Assembly (NCBI GenBank): GCA_016763355.1
Contig: JAESTY010000255.1
Location: 1-10,483 of the forward strand
DNA from: Immundisolibacteraceae bacterium
Lineage (GTDB): Bacteria; Pseudomonadota; Gammaproteobacteria; Immundisolibacterales; Immundisolibacteraceae
DNA: 10,483 bases
Reading direction: 5' to 3'
The translations under genes were made by a program, and so were the position numbers. Under the pieces are notes generated by a model. That model did no database searches. It was not told the DNA's origin and saw only the letters and a program-made list of their open reading frames with translations. Below, in pieces: positions 1-6,600 of this stretch; position 1 is the first letter of the stretch; each line of letters begins with the position of its first letter.

Positions 1-664
1 CTTTATCCAGGAAAGGATTGTTGGTAAATCCATCCTCGGCGACGTTGGCGATATACATTACCGGTTTGATGGTCAGCAGGTGCAGTTCGTAGAGGGATTC
101 AACTTCTTCTTCATCCAGGTTCAGCGTGCGTACCGGCAGGGCCTGGTCTAAGTGATCTTTTAGCCTTTGTAGGAGCTTTTCGCGCACCATGGCAGGCTTG
201 TCACCGGTTCTAACCAGCTTGGCGGCCTGATGCAAATTACGTTCGACGGCTTCCATATCAGCCAGCGCTAACTCGGTGTTGATGACTTCTATATCGGCCA
301 CCGGGTCAATTTTGTTGGCGACGTGGGTGATATCGTCATCTTCAAAACAGCGCACCACGTGGGCGATGGCATTGGTTTCGCGGATGTTGGCCAGGAATTG
401 ATTGCCGAGCCCTTCGCCTTTGGAGGCACCAGCAACCAGGCCCGCAATATCAACAAATTCCATCACTGCGGGAATGGTTTTCTTGGGTACCGCGATTGCC
501 GTGATGGCATCAAGCCGAGCATCAGGCACTTCGACAATACCGACGTTGGGTTCGATGGTGCAGAACGGGTAGTTGGCTGCTTCAATGCCTGATTCGGTAA
601 GAGCGTTAAACAGGGTGGACTTGCCGACGTTGGGCAGTCCGACGATGCCACATTTGAAACCCAT
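1..664 (-). CDS. ychF: Ribosome-associated ATPase YchF (OLA1 family), C-terminus cut off by window edge
   Basis: Translating the minus strand from ATG at 664 gives 221 residues that run off the window; about 140 C-terminal residues (end of the G domain and the TGS domain) are missing compared with the usual ~363. The start MGFKCGIVGLPNVGKST carries the P-loop (residues 9-16), and DIAGL (72-76) is the G3 motif. The canonical NKxD is replaced by NVAE (207-210), the family feature linked to ATP preference over GTP. His114, described as catalytic in E. coli YchF, is present. The family binds ribosomes and affects stress responses and start-codon selection. An AGAGGA ribosome-binding site lies about 8 bases upstream. 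The gene is 47 bases after pth, the usual pth-ychF pair, probably cotranscribed. Identity is close to certain. Confidence 0.97.
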   Translation of the reverse strand, partial: MGFKCGIVGLPNVGKSTLFNALTESGIEAANYPFCTIEPNVGIVEVPDARLDAITAIAVPKKTIPAVMEFVDIAGLVAGASKGEGLGNQFLANIRETNAIAHVVRCFEDDDITHVANKIDPVADIEVINTELALADMEAVERNLHQAAKLVRTGDKPAMVREKLLQRLKDHLDQALPVRTLNLDEEEVESLYELHLLTIKPVMYIANVAEDGFTNNPFLDK

Positions 665-711
665 GGTTTTAATCCTCTTTCGATAGCCGTAGGGGTACGC
701 GGTTTGCTGCG

Positions 712-1278
712 TTAAGCCCTGCTGTGTAACTGGTTCATGATTGGTTGGAAGTCGCCGTTTAATAGCTCAGTGGCATAGCCTACTGTGCGCTCAACGGCGC
801 TGAGAATTGAAATTCGGTCGTCCAGGCTGGGTTTGCCTAATACGTAATTCAGCACTTCATGGCTGGATCCAGGATGACCGATGCCGATTCTCAGACGGTG
901 AAAATCCCGGCTACCGAGCTTGCTGATAATGTCGCGCAAACCATTGTGGCCGCCATGGCCGCCACCGGTTTTGAGTCGCACGGTGCCCGCATCCAGATCG
1001 AGTTCATCGTGAGCAACCAGGATTTCATCGGGGCTGATTTTGTAATAGCGTGCGTAGGCACCGACAGCATCACCGCTAAGATTCATGAAAGTAGCTGGTT
1101 TTAAGAGAGCGCTATCACCGCCTGGCAGGGTAGCGATGTCTGCTTTGAACGATTTTTTTTCCTGCCAGCTGCCGTGCATTGCAGTGGCAAAGCAGTCAGC
1201 AAAAAGAAACCCGGCATTGTGCCGGGTTTCCTTGTATTTGCTACCTGGATTACCCAGGCCTGCGATGAGACGAATCAT
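712..1278 (-). CDS. pth: Peptidyl-tRNA hydrolase
   Basis: This 188-residue protein hydrolyses the ester bond of peptidyl-tRNAs that drop off ribosomes, freeing the tRNA; it is cytosolic and essential in most bacteria. The Pth1 active-site residues are all present: Asn10 in GLGNPG, His20 in TRHNAG, Asn66 in FMNLSG, Asp91 in HDELDL and Asn112 in GGHNGL. Length is normal (E. coli 194). The ATG at 1278 gives the conserved N-terminus MIRLIAGLGNPG. There is no good Shine-Dalgarno in the 21 bases between the rplY stop and this start, only a small inverted repeat (CGCTAG/CTAGCG, 1286-1299), so translation may depend on ribosomes leaving rplY. Codons 17-26 form a terminator-like hairpin, listed separately. 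The stop is TAA. Confidence 0.97.
   Translation of the reverse strand: MIRLIAGLGNPGSKYKETRHNAGFLFADCFATAMHGSWQEKKSFKADIATLPGGDSALLKPATFMNLSGDAVGAYARYYKISPDEILVAHDELDLDAGTVRLKTGGGHGGHNGLRDIISKLGSRDFHRLRIGIGHPGSSHEVLNYVLGKPSLDDRISILSAVERTVGYATELLNGDFQPIMNQLHSRA
1201..1233 (-). terminator. Terminator-like hairpin inside the pth coding region
   Basis: On the minus strand an 11-bp perfect inverted repeat (GAAACCCGGCA and TGCCGGGTTTC, arms 1220-1230 and 1206-1216) with a 3-base loop is followed at once by TTTTT (1205-1201). With a G-U pair and two A-U pairs the stem can extend to about 14 bp. This has the form of an intrinsic terminator, about 70 bases past the rplY stop but within pth codons 17-26. 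Part of the palindrome follows from the conserved peptide TRHNAG, so its regulatory role is an inference. It could end rplY transcripts and let only some polymerases continue into pth and ychF. Confidence 0.5.
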
Positions 1279-1299
1279 CGTTTAGCGCTAGAGCTAGCG

Positions 1300-1959
1300 T
1301 TACTCGTCGTCGCCTTCAGCTTCAGCTTCGGCATCACCGTCACTTTCGGCTGCAGGTGCATCATCAAGGTCTTCTTCAACCGCAATGCGCATTTTATGAA
1401 TGTTGACGATCGCCTGGTCATGAGCATCATCCAAATGGCGAATAGTGACGCCCTTAGGTAGAGTAATTTCAGACAGATGGATGCTTTGGTCAATTTCCAG
1501 GTCGGCCAGGTCAACCTCAACATATTCAGGCAAGTCAGCAGGCATACACTCGATATCGAGCTCGGTTATCAGGTGGGAAACTGCGCCGCCCTGCTGTTTA
1601 ACACCAATGGAAGTATCTTCGTTGATGAAATGCAGCGGCACGGTGGTGTGCATGGCGTGATCCATCGCAATGCGCAGGAAATCGATGTGCATGACCTGAG
1701 CCTTGAAGGGGTGGTACTGGATATCACGCATGATCACGTTGTCGGTAGTTTTACCGACCGTAAGCGTCAATATGTGTGAGTGGAACGCTTCTTTTTTAAG
1801 CTTGGTCCAGACATCATTGTGATCTAGAGAGATCGAGACAGGTTCCTTGCTCTCTCCGTAGATGATGGCAGGAAATCTACCGGCTTCACGCATCTGGCGG
1901 CTCGCACCCCGACCGCGTGTTTCGCGCAACTGCGCGTCAAATCCAAATTTATCACTCAT
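1300..1959 (-). CDS. rplY: Large-subunit ribosomal protein bL25, long CTC-type
   Basis: This 219-residue protein binds loop E of 5S rRNA in the 50S subunit. The N-terminal L25 domain (about residues 1-95) has the typical RGRGASRQMR (16-25) and RFPAIIYG (28-35). A second beta domain (about 100-190) makes this the long CTC/TL5-type form, roughly twice the E. coli L25 (94 residues). The C-terminus from about 194 is a low-complexity acidic tail of Glu, Asp and Ala, encoded partly by repeated GCTGAA. The start is ATG at 1959 with GGAG seven bases upstream. That Shine-Dalgarno can pair with an upstream CTCC in the leader. A TATAAT promoter lies about 165 bases upstream. The gene sits between prs and pth, its usual neighbours in Pseudomonas-like bacteria. 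Confidence 0.96.
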   Translation of the reverse strand: MSDKFGFDAQLRETRGRGASRQMREAGRFPAIIYGESKEPVSISLDHNDVWTKLKKEAFHSHILTLTVGKTTDNVIMRDIQYHPFKAQVMHIDFLRIAMDHAMHTTVPLHFINEDTSIGVKQQGGAVSHLITELDIECMPADLPEYVEVDLADLEIDQSIHLSEITLPKGVTIRHLDDAHDQAIVNIHKMRIAVEEDLDDAPAAESDGDAEAEAEGDDE

Positions 1960-1966
1960 GGTAAAA

Positions 1967-2017
1967 CTCCAATTTTGCCAGTTTGGGAACCGCGACCAGT
2001 GCCCGGTTTGGCAGGAG
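1967..2017 (-). promoter_or_regulatory. rplY leader hairpin that can hide the Shine-Dalgarno
   Basis: Three perfectly complementary segments are nested in the minus-strand leader. CTCC (2017-2014) pairs with the rplY Shine-Dalgarno GGAG (1970-1967), TGCCA (2013-2009) with TGGCA (1980-1976), and AACCG (2008-2004) with CGGTT (1992-1988). The 5' side is continuous, while the 3' side has bulges of 5 (1971-1975) and 7 (1981-1987) bases; the apical loop is 11 bases. Folded, it would block ribosome binding at rplY. Autogenous translational control by L25 has been reported for E. coli rplY, so similar control is plausible here but not shown. Confidence 0.5.
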
Positions 2018-2046
2018 ATGAATGTCGCGTCGAATCAACTTTATTG

Positions 2047-2091
2047 GTATCTGTGAATAGCCTCGCCAGTGGCTTAGCTAGTGACAGATAC
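2047..2091 (-). promoter_or_regulatory. Structured stem in the rplY leader with two 3x3 internal loops
   Basis: The minus-strand RNA can fold into one long hairpin: an 8-bp helix (GUAUCUGU/ACAGAUAC), a CAC/UUC internal loop, a 4-bp helix (UAGC/GCUA), a UAA/GAG internal loop, a 3-bp helix (GCC/GGC) and an ACU loop. All helices are perfect and both internal loops are symmetric. UAA/GAG fits the known UAA/GAN internal-loop motif. The element lies downstream of the TATAAT promoter and upstream of the SD-masking hairpin, within the untranslated leader. A binding site for L25 or another protein is inferred only from this position and shape. Confidence 0.45.
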
Positions 2092-2124
2092 GCGGGTGAT
2101 CTGAGGCGCGACGAAAGGCGCGGG

Positions 2125-2154
2125 ATTATATCGGAATGGCGGGCGTTACGACAG
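2125..2154 (-). promoter_or_regulatory. Probable sigma70 promoter of rplY with GC-rich discriminator
   Basis: A perfect TATAAT (minus strand, 2130-2125) lies between prs and rplY and is followed by the GC-rich CCCGCGCC. A weak -35, CTGTCG (2154-2149), lies 18 bases upstream. Transcription would begin near 2118 and give a leader of about 158 bases before the rplY ATG. GC-rich discriminators are typical of promoters repressed in the stringent response, which fits a ribosomal protein gene. The perfect -10 in a gap between genes is the main support; the -35 match is poor. Confidence 0.6.
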
Positions 2155-2160
2155 GCCTAA

Positions 2161-2175
2161 ATCAGCCAGGCTGAT
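2161..2175 (-). terminator. Short dyad after prs, possible weak terminator
   Basis: ATCAGCC and GGCTGAT form a perfect 7-base inverted repeat around one central base, 10 bases after the prs stop. On the minus strand it is followed by only TTT, so it would be a poor intrinsic terminator. It lies just upstream of the rplY -35 region and could instead be a protein site, or nothing. Confidence 0.25.
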
Positions 2176-2184
2176 GAGCCAGTG

Positions 2185-3138
2185 TTAATCGACGTAGAGG
2201 GAACTAACCGAGTGGTCGCCGCTGATGCGGTGAATCGTTTCGGCGAGCAGTTCAGCAATGCTGAGCTGGCGAATACGGCTGCATTTACGAGCTTCGCTGG
2301 ACAGGGGGATGGTGTCGGTGACCACCAGCTCATCGAGTACTGAGTTGTTGATGTTCTGCAGGGCGCTGCCCGATAAAACCGCGTGAGTGATATAGGCACA
2401 AACGGACTTGGCGCCGTTGGCTTTCAACGCTTGGGCAGCGTTACAAAGGGTGCCGGCGGTATCGACTAGATCATCAACCATGATGCAGTGACGACCGGCT
2501 ACTTCACCAATGATGTTCATCACTTCGGACTGGCCTGCCTGGGGTCGACGTTTGTCGATAATCGCCAGATCTGCATCGTCGAGCCGTTTGGCCAACGCTC
2601 TGGCGCGGACTACACCGCCCACATCCGGAGAAACCACCACCGGGTTTTCTCGCCCCTGACGCCAGACATCCCCCAGCAAAACCGGAGAAGCGTAGACGTT
2701 ATCGATGACGATATCGTAAAAGCCCTGAATCTGGTCGGCATGTAAATCGACGGTGAGCGCATGGTCAGTGCCAGCAGCGCTAATCATTTTTGCCACCACC
2801 TTGGCAGAGATCGGGCCACGGGCCGAGCGCACTCGCCGATCCTGACGGGAATAACCCATATAGGGTATCACCGTGGTGACCCGTTTTGCGGATGCTCGTT
2901 TCATCGCATCCACCATAATCAACAGTTCCATCAGGTTGTCGTTTGATGGTTGGCAGGTGGATTGAATAATGAAGACGTTCTTGCCGCGCACGCTATCGAT
3001 GATGTCGACCTGGACTTCGCCATCGCTGAACTGATCGACCAGGGCCTTGCCCAGCGGTACGTTGAGGTAGTCACAAATTGACTTGGCAAGTTCAGGGCAG
3101 GCGTTGCCTGCAAAGATCATCATGTTACTGTCGGACAT
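2185..3138 (-). CDS. prs: Ribose-phosphate pyrophosphokinase (PRPP synthetase)
   Basis: This enzyme makes 5-phosphoribosyl 1-pyrophosphate from ribose 5-phosphate and ATP, the precursor for purines, pyrimidines, NAD, histidine and tryptophan. I chose the ATG at 3138 (317 residues, MSDSNMMIFAGN; E. coli has 315) because AGGA lies 8 bases upstream and the N-terminus aligns with the family; an ATG 24 bases earlier (3162) lacks a ribosome-binding site. Visible motifs are FSDGEV (37-42), the ATP-binding flexible loop RQDRRVRSAR (98-107), DLHADQIQGFYD (131-142) with the metal-binding His, and the PRPP loop VDDLVDTAGT (221-230). It begins 44 bases after tRNA-Gln, with no clear promoter between, and ends upstream of the rplY promoter. 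Stop TAA. Confidence 0.97.
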   Translation of the reverse strand: MSDSNMMIFAGNACPELAKSICDYLNVPLGKALVDQFSDGEVQVDIIDSVRGKNVFIIQSTCQPSNDNLMELLIMVDAMKRASAKRVTTVIPYMGYSRQDRRVRSARGPISAKVVAKMISAAGTDHALTVDLHADQIQGFYDIVIDNVYASPVLLGDVWRQGRENPVVVSPDVGGVVRARALAKRLDDADLAIIDKRRPQAGQSEVMNIIGEVAGRHCIMVDDLVDTAGTLCNAAQALKANGAKSVCAYITHAVLSGSALQNINNSVLDELVVTDTIPLSSEARKCSRIRQLSIAELLAETIHRISGDHSVSSLYVD

Positions 3139-3182
3139 CTTTGCGTTCCTGGCTGATGGCATGGGAGCGAACTAAAAAATAA

Positions 3183-3257
3183 TGGTTGGGGTGGCAGGAT
3201 TCGAACCTGCGCATACGGGGATCAAAACCCCGGGCCTTACCACTTGGCGACACCCCA
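3183..3257 (-). tRNA. tRNA-Gln, anticodon TTG (UUG)
   Basis: The minus strand folds into a full 75-base cloverleaf with encoded CCA: acceptor TGGGGTG/CACCCCA, D stem GCC/GGC, anticodon stem CGGGG/CCCCG around loop TTTTGAT, and T stem GCAGG/CCTGC around TTCGAAT. The anticodon TTG reads CAA and, with wobble, CAG. U1-A72 is present, as is usual in bacterial tRNA-Gln. The discriminator base is A, whereas E. coli tRNA-Gln has G73. The gene starts 7 bases after the ispE stop and lies 44 bases before prs, so it is probably cut from a longer transcript by RNase P and other processing enzymes. A T-rich run (TTATTTTTT) follows the CCA and might end some transcripts. Confidence 0.98.
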
Positions 3258-3264
3258 ATCGTTT

Positions 3265-4140
3265 TTAATCATCTATCTCTGGATGCAGTACTGACTGCAC
3301 CACAAAACTTTGCCATCCTGTTGGCACAAGCTGCTGTATCTGCTGTGCAGCGGCCTGGGTTTTACACTCACAGAACAACGAAGCTCCAGTACCCGACAGC
3401 TGCGCCATGCCATGTTGCTGTAGCCAGTTGAATGCGGCATCGACCGCTGGATACAGAGACCTGACCACAGGCAAGCAATCATTTTTCGTCAGCTCAGACT
3501 GGCTAACGCTTTCGAGCGGATGAATGCTCTGGTCGAGCCCATCAAGATAGGCGCGAATTGTGATGCTCGGACTGTTTCGTGTCAATTGTTCTGACGTGAA
3601 AATTGTTGCTGTTGGCACCTGACAATCCGGGGTCACAATCAGGTACCAGTGGTGGGGAAGATCCACGGCAGATAATTCCTCCCCAATGCCCTCGGCCCAG
3701 GCGGTCTGACCAAAAATAAATAGCGGCACATCCGCACCTAGCTGCAGGCCAATTTCGCATAATTGTTGCTTATTTAAATTTAGACCCCAGTAATGGTTGA
3801 GGGCAATTAATGTGGTGGCTGCATCGCTACTACCGCCGCCAAGGCCTGCGCCGATTGGAATTTTTTTGGTTAGTTCTATGTCTATGCCGACCGGTTTTGG
3901 GCAAAGCGGAGCCAGCAGTTTGGCCGCACGCACACAAAGATCCTGCTGTTGTGACCAGTCAGCAGGTTGGTTACGTAAAGTGATTTGCTGGTCTTCGCGG
4001 GGGTGAAACTTGAGTTCATCATAAAGATCGACAATCTGGAACAGGGTTTGCAAAAGATGATAGCCATCGGTGCGACGGCCGGTGATGCGCAGGAATAGAT
4101 TGAGCTTGGCTGGAGCGAGCCAGGTTTTGGCAGAGTTCAT
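3265..4140 (-). CDS. ispE: 4-diphosphocytidyl-2-C-methyl-D-erythritol kinase
   Basis: This GHMP-family kinase phosphorylates CDP-methylerythritol with ATP, the fourth step of the MEP pathway to isoprenoids. The 291-residue protein shows motif 1 PAKLNLFL (10-17) with the catalytic Lys12, the glycine-rich ATP loop PIGAGLGGGSSDAA (95-108), GADVP with catalytic Asp137 (135-139) and motif 3 SGTGAS (249-254). Length is normal. The ATG at 4140 lies 46 bases after lolB and gives the expected N-terminus, but its upstream region has no strong Shine-Dalgarno. The lolB-ispE-tRNA-Gln-prs order is conserved in Pseudomonas-like bacteria. Stop TAA. Confidence 0.96.
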   Translation of the reverse strand: MNSAKTWLAPAKLNLFLRITGRRTDGYHLLQTLFQIVDLYDELKFHPREDQQITLRNQPADWSQQQDLCVRAAKLLAPLCPKPVGIDIELTKKIPIGAGLGGGSSDAATTLIALNHYWGLNLNKQQLCEIGLQLGADVPLFIFGQTAWAEGIGEELSAVDLPHHWYLIVTPDCQVPTATIFTSEQLTRNSPSITIRAYLDGLDQSIHPLESVSQSELTKNDCLPVVRSLYPAVDAAFNWLQQHGMAQLSGTGASLFCECKTQAAAQQIQQLVPTGWQSFVVQSVLHPEIDD

Positions 4141-4186
4141 TGGGCAATTTTAACTGGTATAGACAGGCTAGAGGGGCCTGGACTTG

Positions 4187-4813
4187 TTATCGGGCCGCAG
4201 GTAGCCATTTGGAAATCACCATGCGGATTTCAGTGTCATGGCCGGAGATGAGTAGTTTTCGGGGTAGCTGAACGCCGTTGGTGGAGCGGTATTGTTGATA
4301 GGTAATGGTCCAGCCATGATCAGTGATCTGTGTGATCAATCCGCTATCCGGGTCAGTGCTGGTTGCGCTTGTTTTACCGGGGGTCGCGGTCAGCCAGGCT
4401 GGAAAATGCTCGAACGGGATAGCGAGTTCGCCAACAGAGCGCAGCAGGTCCTCGACGCTCTCTCCGTGGCGAACCGGTTGCCCAGCAAGTTGCAAGGTTG
4501 CCGGTGCTCTGAGTTGAGGGTTGTCTTTATCTGGCAAATCAGAAGCCCGCAGCCGGGTTCGGCCAATTGGGTCGCGGATGGTGATTTCATCGCCACCAGC
4601 CAGGTGATGCCAGCGCAGACTTCCACTCCAGGCTTGCTGGCCATGGCGAACCGATAAACGACTGCGAATCTGCCAAAACTCCGGTGGAGCTGGGTGTTCA
4701 ACTTGACTCGTTGATTGAGTAGCTGATCCGGGAATAGGTTGATTAAGTCCGCTACAGGCGCCTAAAAACAGTGCCAGTAACAGGCCAGGCCAGCGTAAAA
4801 CAGCCCTGGTCAC
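4187..4813 (-). CDS. lolB: Outer-membrane lipoprotein receptor LolB
   Basis: LolB receives lipoproteins from the periplasmic carrier LolA and inserts them into the outer membrane. The 208-residue protein has a lipoprotein signal: Arg near the start, a hydrophobic stretch and the lipobox LGAC with Cys20, followed by Ser (no Asp at +2, so outer membrane). The mature part has LolB features: FWQIRSRLSV (46-55), W67, DPIG (81-84) and GWTITYQQY (167-175), with about the usual length (E. coli 207). The start is GTG at 4813, overlapping the TGA of the upstream TPR gene as GTGA. No Shine-Dalgarno is visible, so translation probably depends on reinitiation after that gene. Overall sequence identity to family members looks modest, as is normal for LolB, but the context is decisive. 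Confidence 0.92.
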   Translation of the reverse strand: MTRAVLRWPGLLLALFLGACSGLNQPIPGSATQSTSQVEHPAPPEFWQIRSRLSVRHGQQAWSGSLRWHHLAGGDEITIRDPIGRTRLRASDLPDKDNPQLRAPATLQLAGQPVRHGESVEDLLRSVGELAIPFEHFPAWLTATPGKTSATSTDPDSGLITQITDHGWTITYQQYRSTNGVQLPRKLLISGHDTEIRMVISKWLPAAR

Positions 4814-6600
4814 CGGGATTCTGTGAGTGCGTTCAGGCTGTTCAGAACCTTGAGGATGTAGATGTCGTCCGGAGCCTCAGCCAGGCCTTTCTGTAATAAC
4901 GTTTTAGCCTGTTGAGCATTGCCAGTGGCAATCAGCAGTTCAGCCAGATGGGCATAGACTTCGCCGTCGGGCATGATTTCCAGTGCAGCACGCAGCAGAG
5001 GTAACGCGGCTTCAAAATTACCCAGTCGGTATTCAGCCCAGCCCATACTGTCGAGGATAAAAGGGTTTTTAGGTTCCAGTGCCAGCGCCTTGGTCAGCAG
5101 GCGGTGGGCCTCGTCGAGGCGAACTCCACGATCGGCCAGGCTATAGCCAAGCGCATTTAAAGCCAGCGCATTGTCTGGGTGAATTTTCAAAATAGCCTCA
5201 ACATCGGCTTCCATAGCCGTGAAATTGCCTGCCTGTTCATGGGCATTGCTGCGACTGAAGAGCAGGTCAATGTCGTCATGGAAGTCTTCTAATGCGGTGG
5301 TGGCGGTATTAACTGCCTCCTCGAAGCGCTTGGCTTGAATCAGAATATCGGTTGCAGCAACTGCTAATTCAATTTTATGAGATTCGCGACTGGTATTGGT
5401 TGCTGTCAGTAATGCCAGGGCGCCGTCTACATCGCCTTTACCTGCCTGTAGATAGGCTATGCGGGTGGTCGCGTCAACGCGGTAATCTTTGTCGGAAATC
5501 GTGCTGTACCACTTGATTGCCTGATCAGGTTTGTTTTGTTTCTCAGCGAGCCTGCCGAGATAGAAATGCACTCGGTTTTCCTGAAAATTCTGTTTTTCCA
5601 AAGCCAGTAGATGGGTTTCTGCGCTGGCCAGGTCGCCGAGCTGTAAGTTTAATAACCCAAGTGCAAACAGGACCTCGCCATTATCCGGGTCGACCTGGCG
5701 GATACGATCAAATTCAGTACGGGCCTCTTTGGGTTGGTTTGCGTCGAGCAGCATCCGAGCTAACGCAAGGTGAATCTGCTTTTCATCTGGGTGGGCCCGG
5801 GTGTAGGTGCGTAATAGTTCCACACCTTCGTCGGGACGCTGATTGAGTGCCAGTGCTTGAGCATGCATCAATACTCCCTGCGCCCATCCGGGGTCGAGGG
5901 AGAGGGTCAATTTGGCGTAATGGAGCGCTTTCGGGTAATTAGCAAACCGGATTGACATGGCCGCTGCGGCATACTGGGCCTCCCTGTCCTGGGGGCGCGC
6001 ATCGGCAATCTCTTCGAGCACTATCAGTACTGCTTCCTGGTCGGATTTGTTGGCAAAAAACTGCGCCAGGGTTAAATACTGCTTACTGCTGTTCAGGTTG
6101 CGAAGCTCTAACAGGGCCATCAGGTGTTCCCGGGCTGCTGCCCGATTGCCGTTTTGAATGTAAACCGCCGACAGTACCTGACGGGGCTCTACCCGTTCTG
6201 GTTCAAGTTCGGTCCAGAGCCTGGCGGCACGTTCGGCAAGCTCATAATTTCGTGAATAGAGGGCAATTTTGGTTGCACGGCGAGCAATCTGCGGATCGTG
6301 AGACTGGCCAACAGCTACGATATAATGTGCCGCTGCAACTTTTGGTAGTTCGCGTTTAACTGCAATTTCCGCCACCATCAGGTTGTACATCAGGGCAGCG
6401 GTTGAACCGTCAGTTAGCGGTTTGGCGTCGGCTGCAGCGACGCCGGTAGGCTGCTGGCGATTGTTTGATTCAGCCGATTGCCCCGGGCCTTGACTGACAC
6501 TAGAGGTCAGGTTATTGCTATTGTTGCCGATGGAATCAGTGGCGCAACCGGCGACGCTGAGCAAGGACAGAAGCAACAGGTTGGTGACGAATCTGTTCAT
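4810..6600 (-). CDS. lbcA: TPR-repeat outer-membrane lipoprotein, LbcA-like
   Basis: The ATG at 6600 gives 596 residues with a lipoprotein signal MNRFVTNLLLLSLLSVAGC (Cys19; Ala at +2 suggests the outer membrane). An upstream in-frame TTG at 6663 would bury this signal, so I rejected it; AAAGGA lies about 12 bases before the ATG. A polar, Asn/Ser/Gln-rich linker (20-55) is followed by helical repeats of TPR type to near the end. The clearest are at 307-337 (GEVLFALGLLNLQLGDLASAE) and 478-575 (ALALNALGYSLADRG...DEAHRLL and FILDSMGWAEYRLGNFEAAL). Position next to lolB and length match P. aeruginosa PA4667 (LbcA), which binds the protease CtpA and promotes degradation of peptidoglycan cross-link hydrolases. 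The gene name rests on synteny and architecture; the function here is inferred. Confidence 0.78.
   Translation of the reverse strand: MNRFVTNLLLLSLLSVAGCATDSIGNNSNNLTSSVSQGPGQSAESNNRQQPTGVAAADAKPLTDGSTAALMYNLMVAEIAVKRELPKVAAAHYIVAVGQSHDPQIARRATKIALYSRNYELAERAARLWTELEPERVEPRQVLSAVYIQNGNRAAAREHLMALLELRNLNSSKQYLTLAQFFANKSDQEAVLIVLEEIADARPQDREAQYAAAAMSIRFANYPKALHYAKLTLSLDPGWAQGVLMHAQALALNQRPDEGVELLRTYTRAHPDEKQIHLALARMLLDANQPKEARTEFDRIRQVDPDNGEVLFALGLLNLQLGDLASAETHLLALEKQNFQENRVHFYLGRLAEKQNKPDQAIKWYSTISDKDYRVDATTRIAYLQAGKGDVDGALALLTATNTSRESHKIELAVAATDILIQAKRFEEAVNTATTALEDFHDDIDLLFSRSNAHEQAGNFTAMEADVEAILKIHPDNALALNALGYSLADRGVRLDEAHRLLTKALALEPKNPFILDSMGWAEYRLGNFEAALPLLRAALEIMPDGEVYAHLAELLIATGNAQQAKTLLQKGLAEAPDDIYILKVLNSLNALTESR

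Noticed and set aside
323..592. Plus-strand ORFs opposite ychF, pth, rplY, prs, ispE, lolB and lbcA
   Set aside because: They are antisense shadows of confidently identified genes; none shows a recognisable domain or a convincing ribosome-binding site.
1310..1335. Short tandem repeat in the 3' end of rplY
   Set aside because: It simply encodes the Ala-Glu acidic tail common in this L25 type.
3139..3162. Longer prs start at the ATG at 3162
   Set aside because: It adds eight residues not typical of the family and lacks a ribosome-binding site, while the ATG at 3138 has AGGA at good spacing.
4141..4186. Inverted repeat CAGGC/GCCTG between lolB and ispE as a terminator
   Set aside because: The stem is only 5 bp and no T-run follows; the genes appear cotranscribed.
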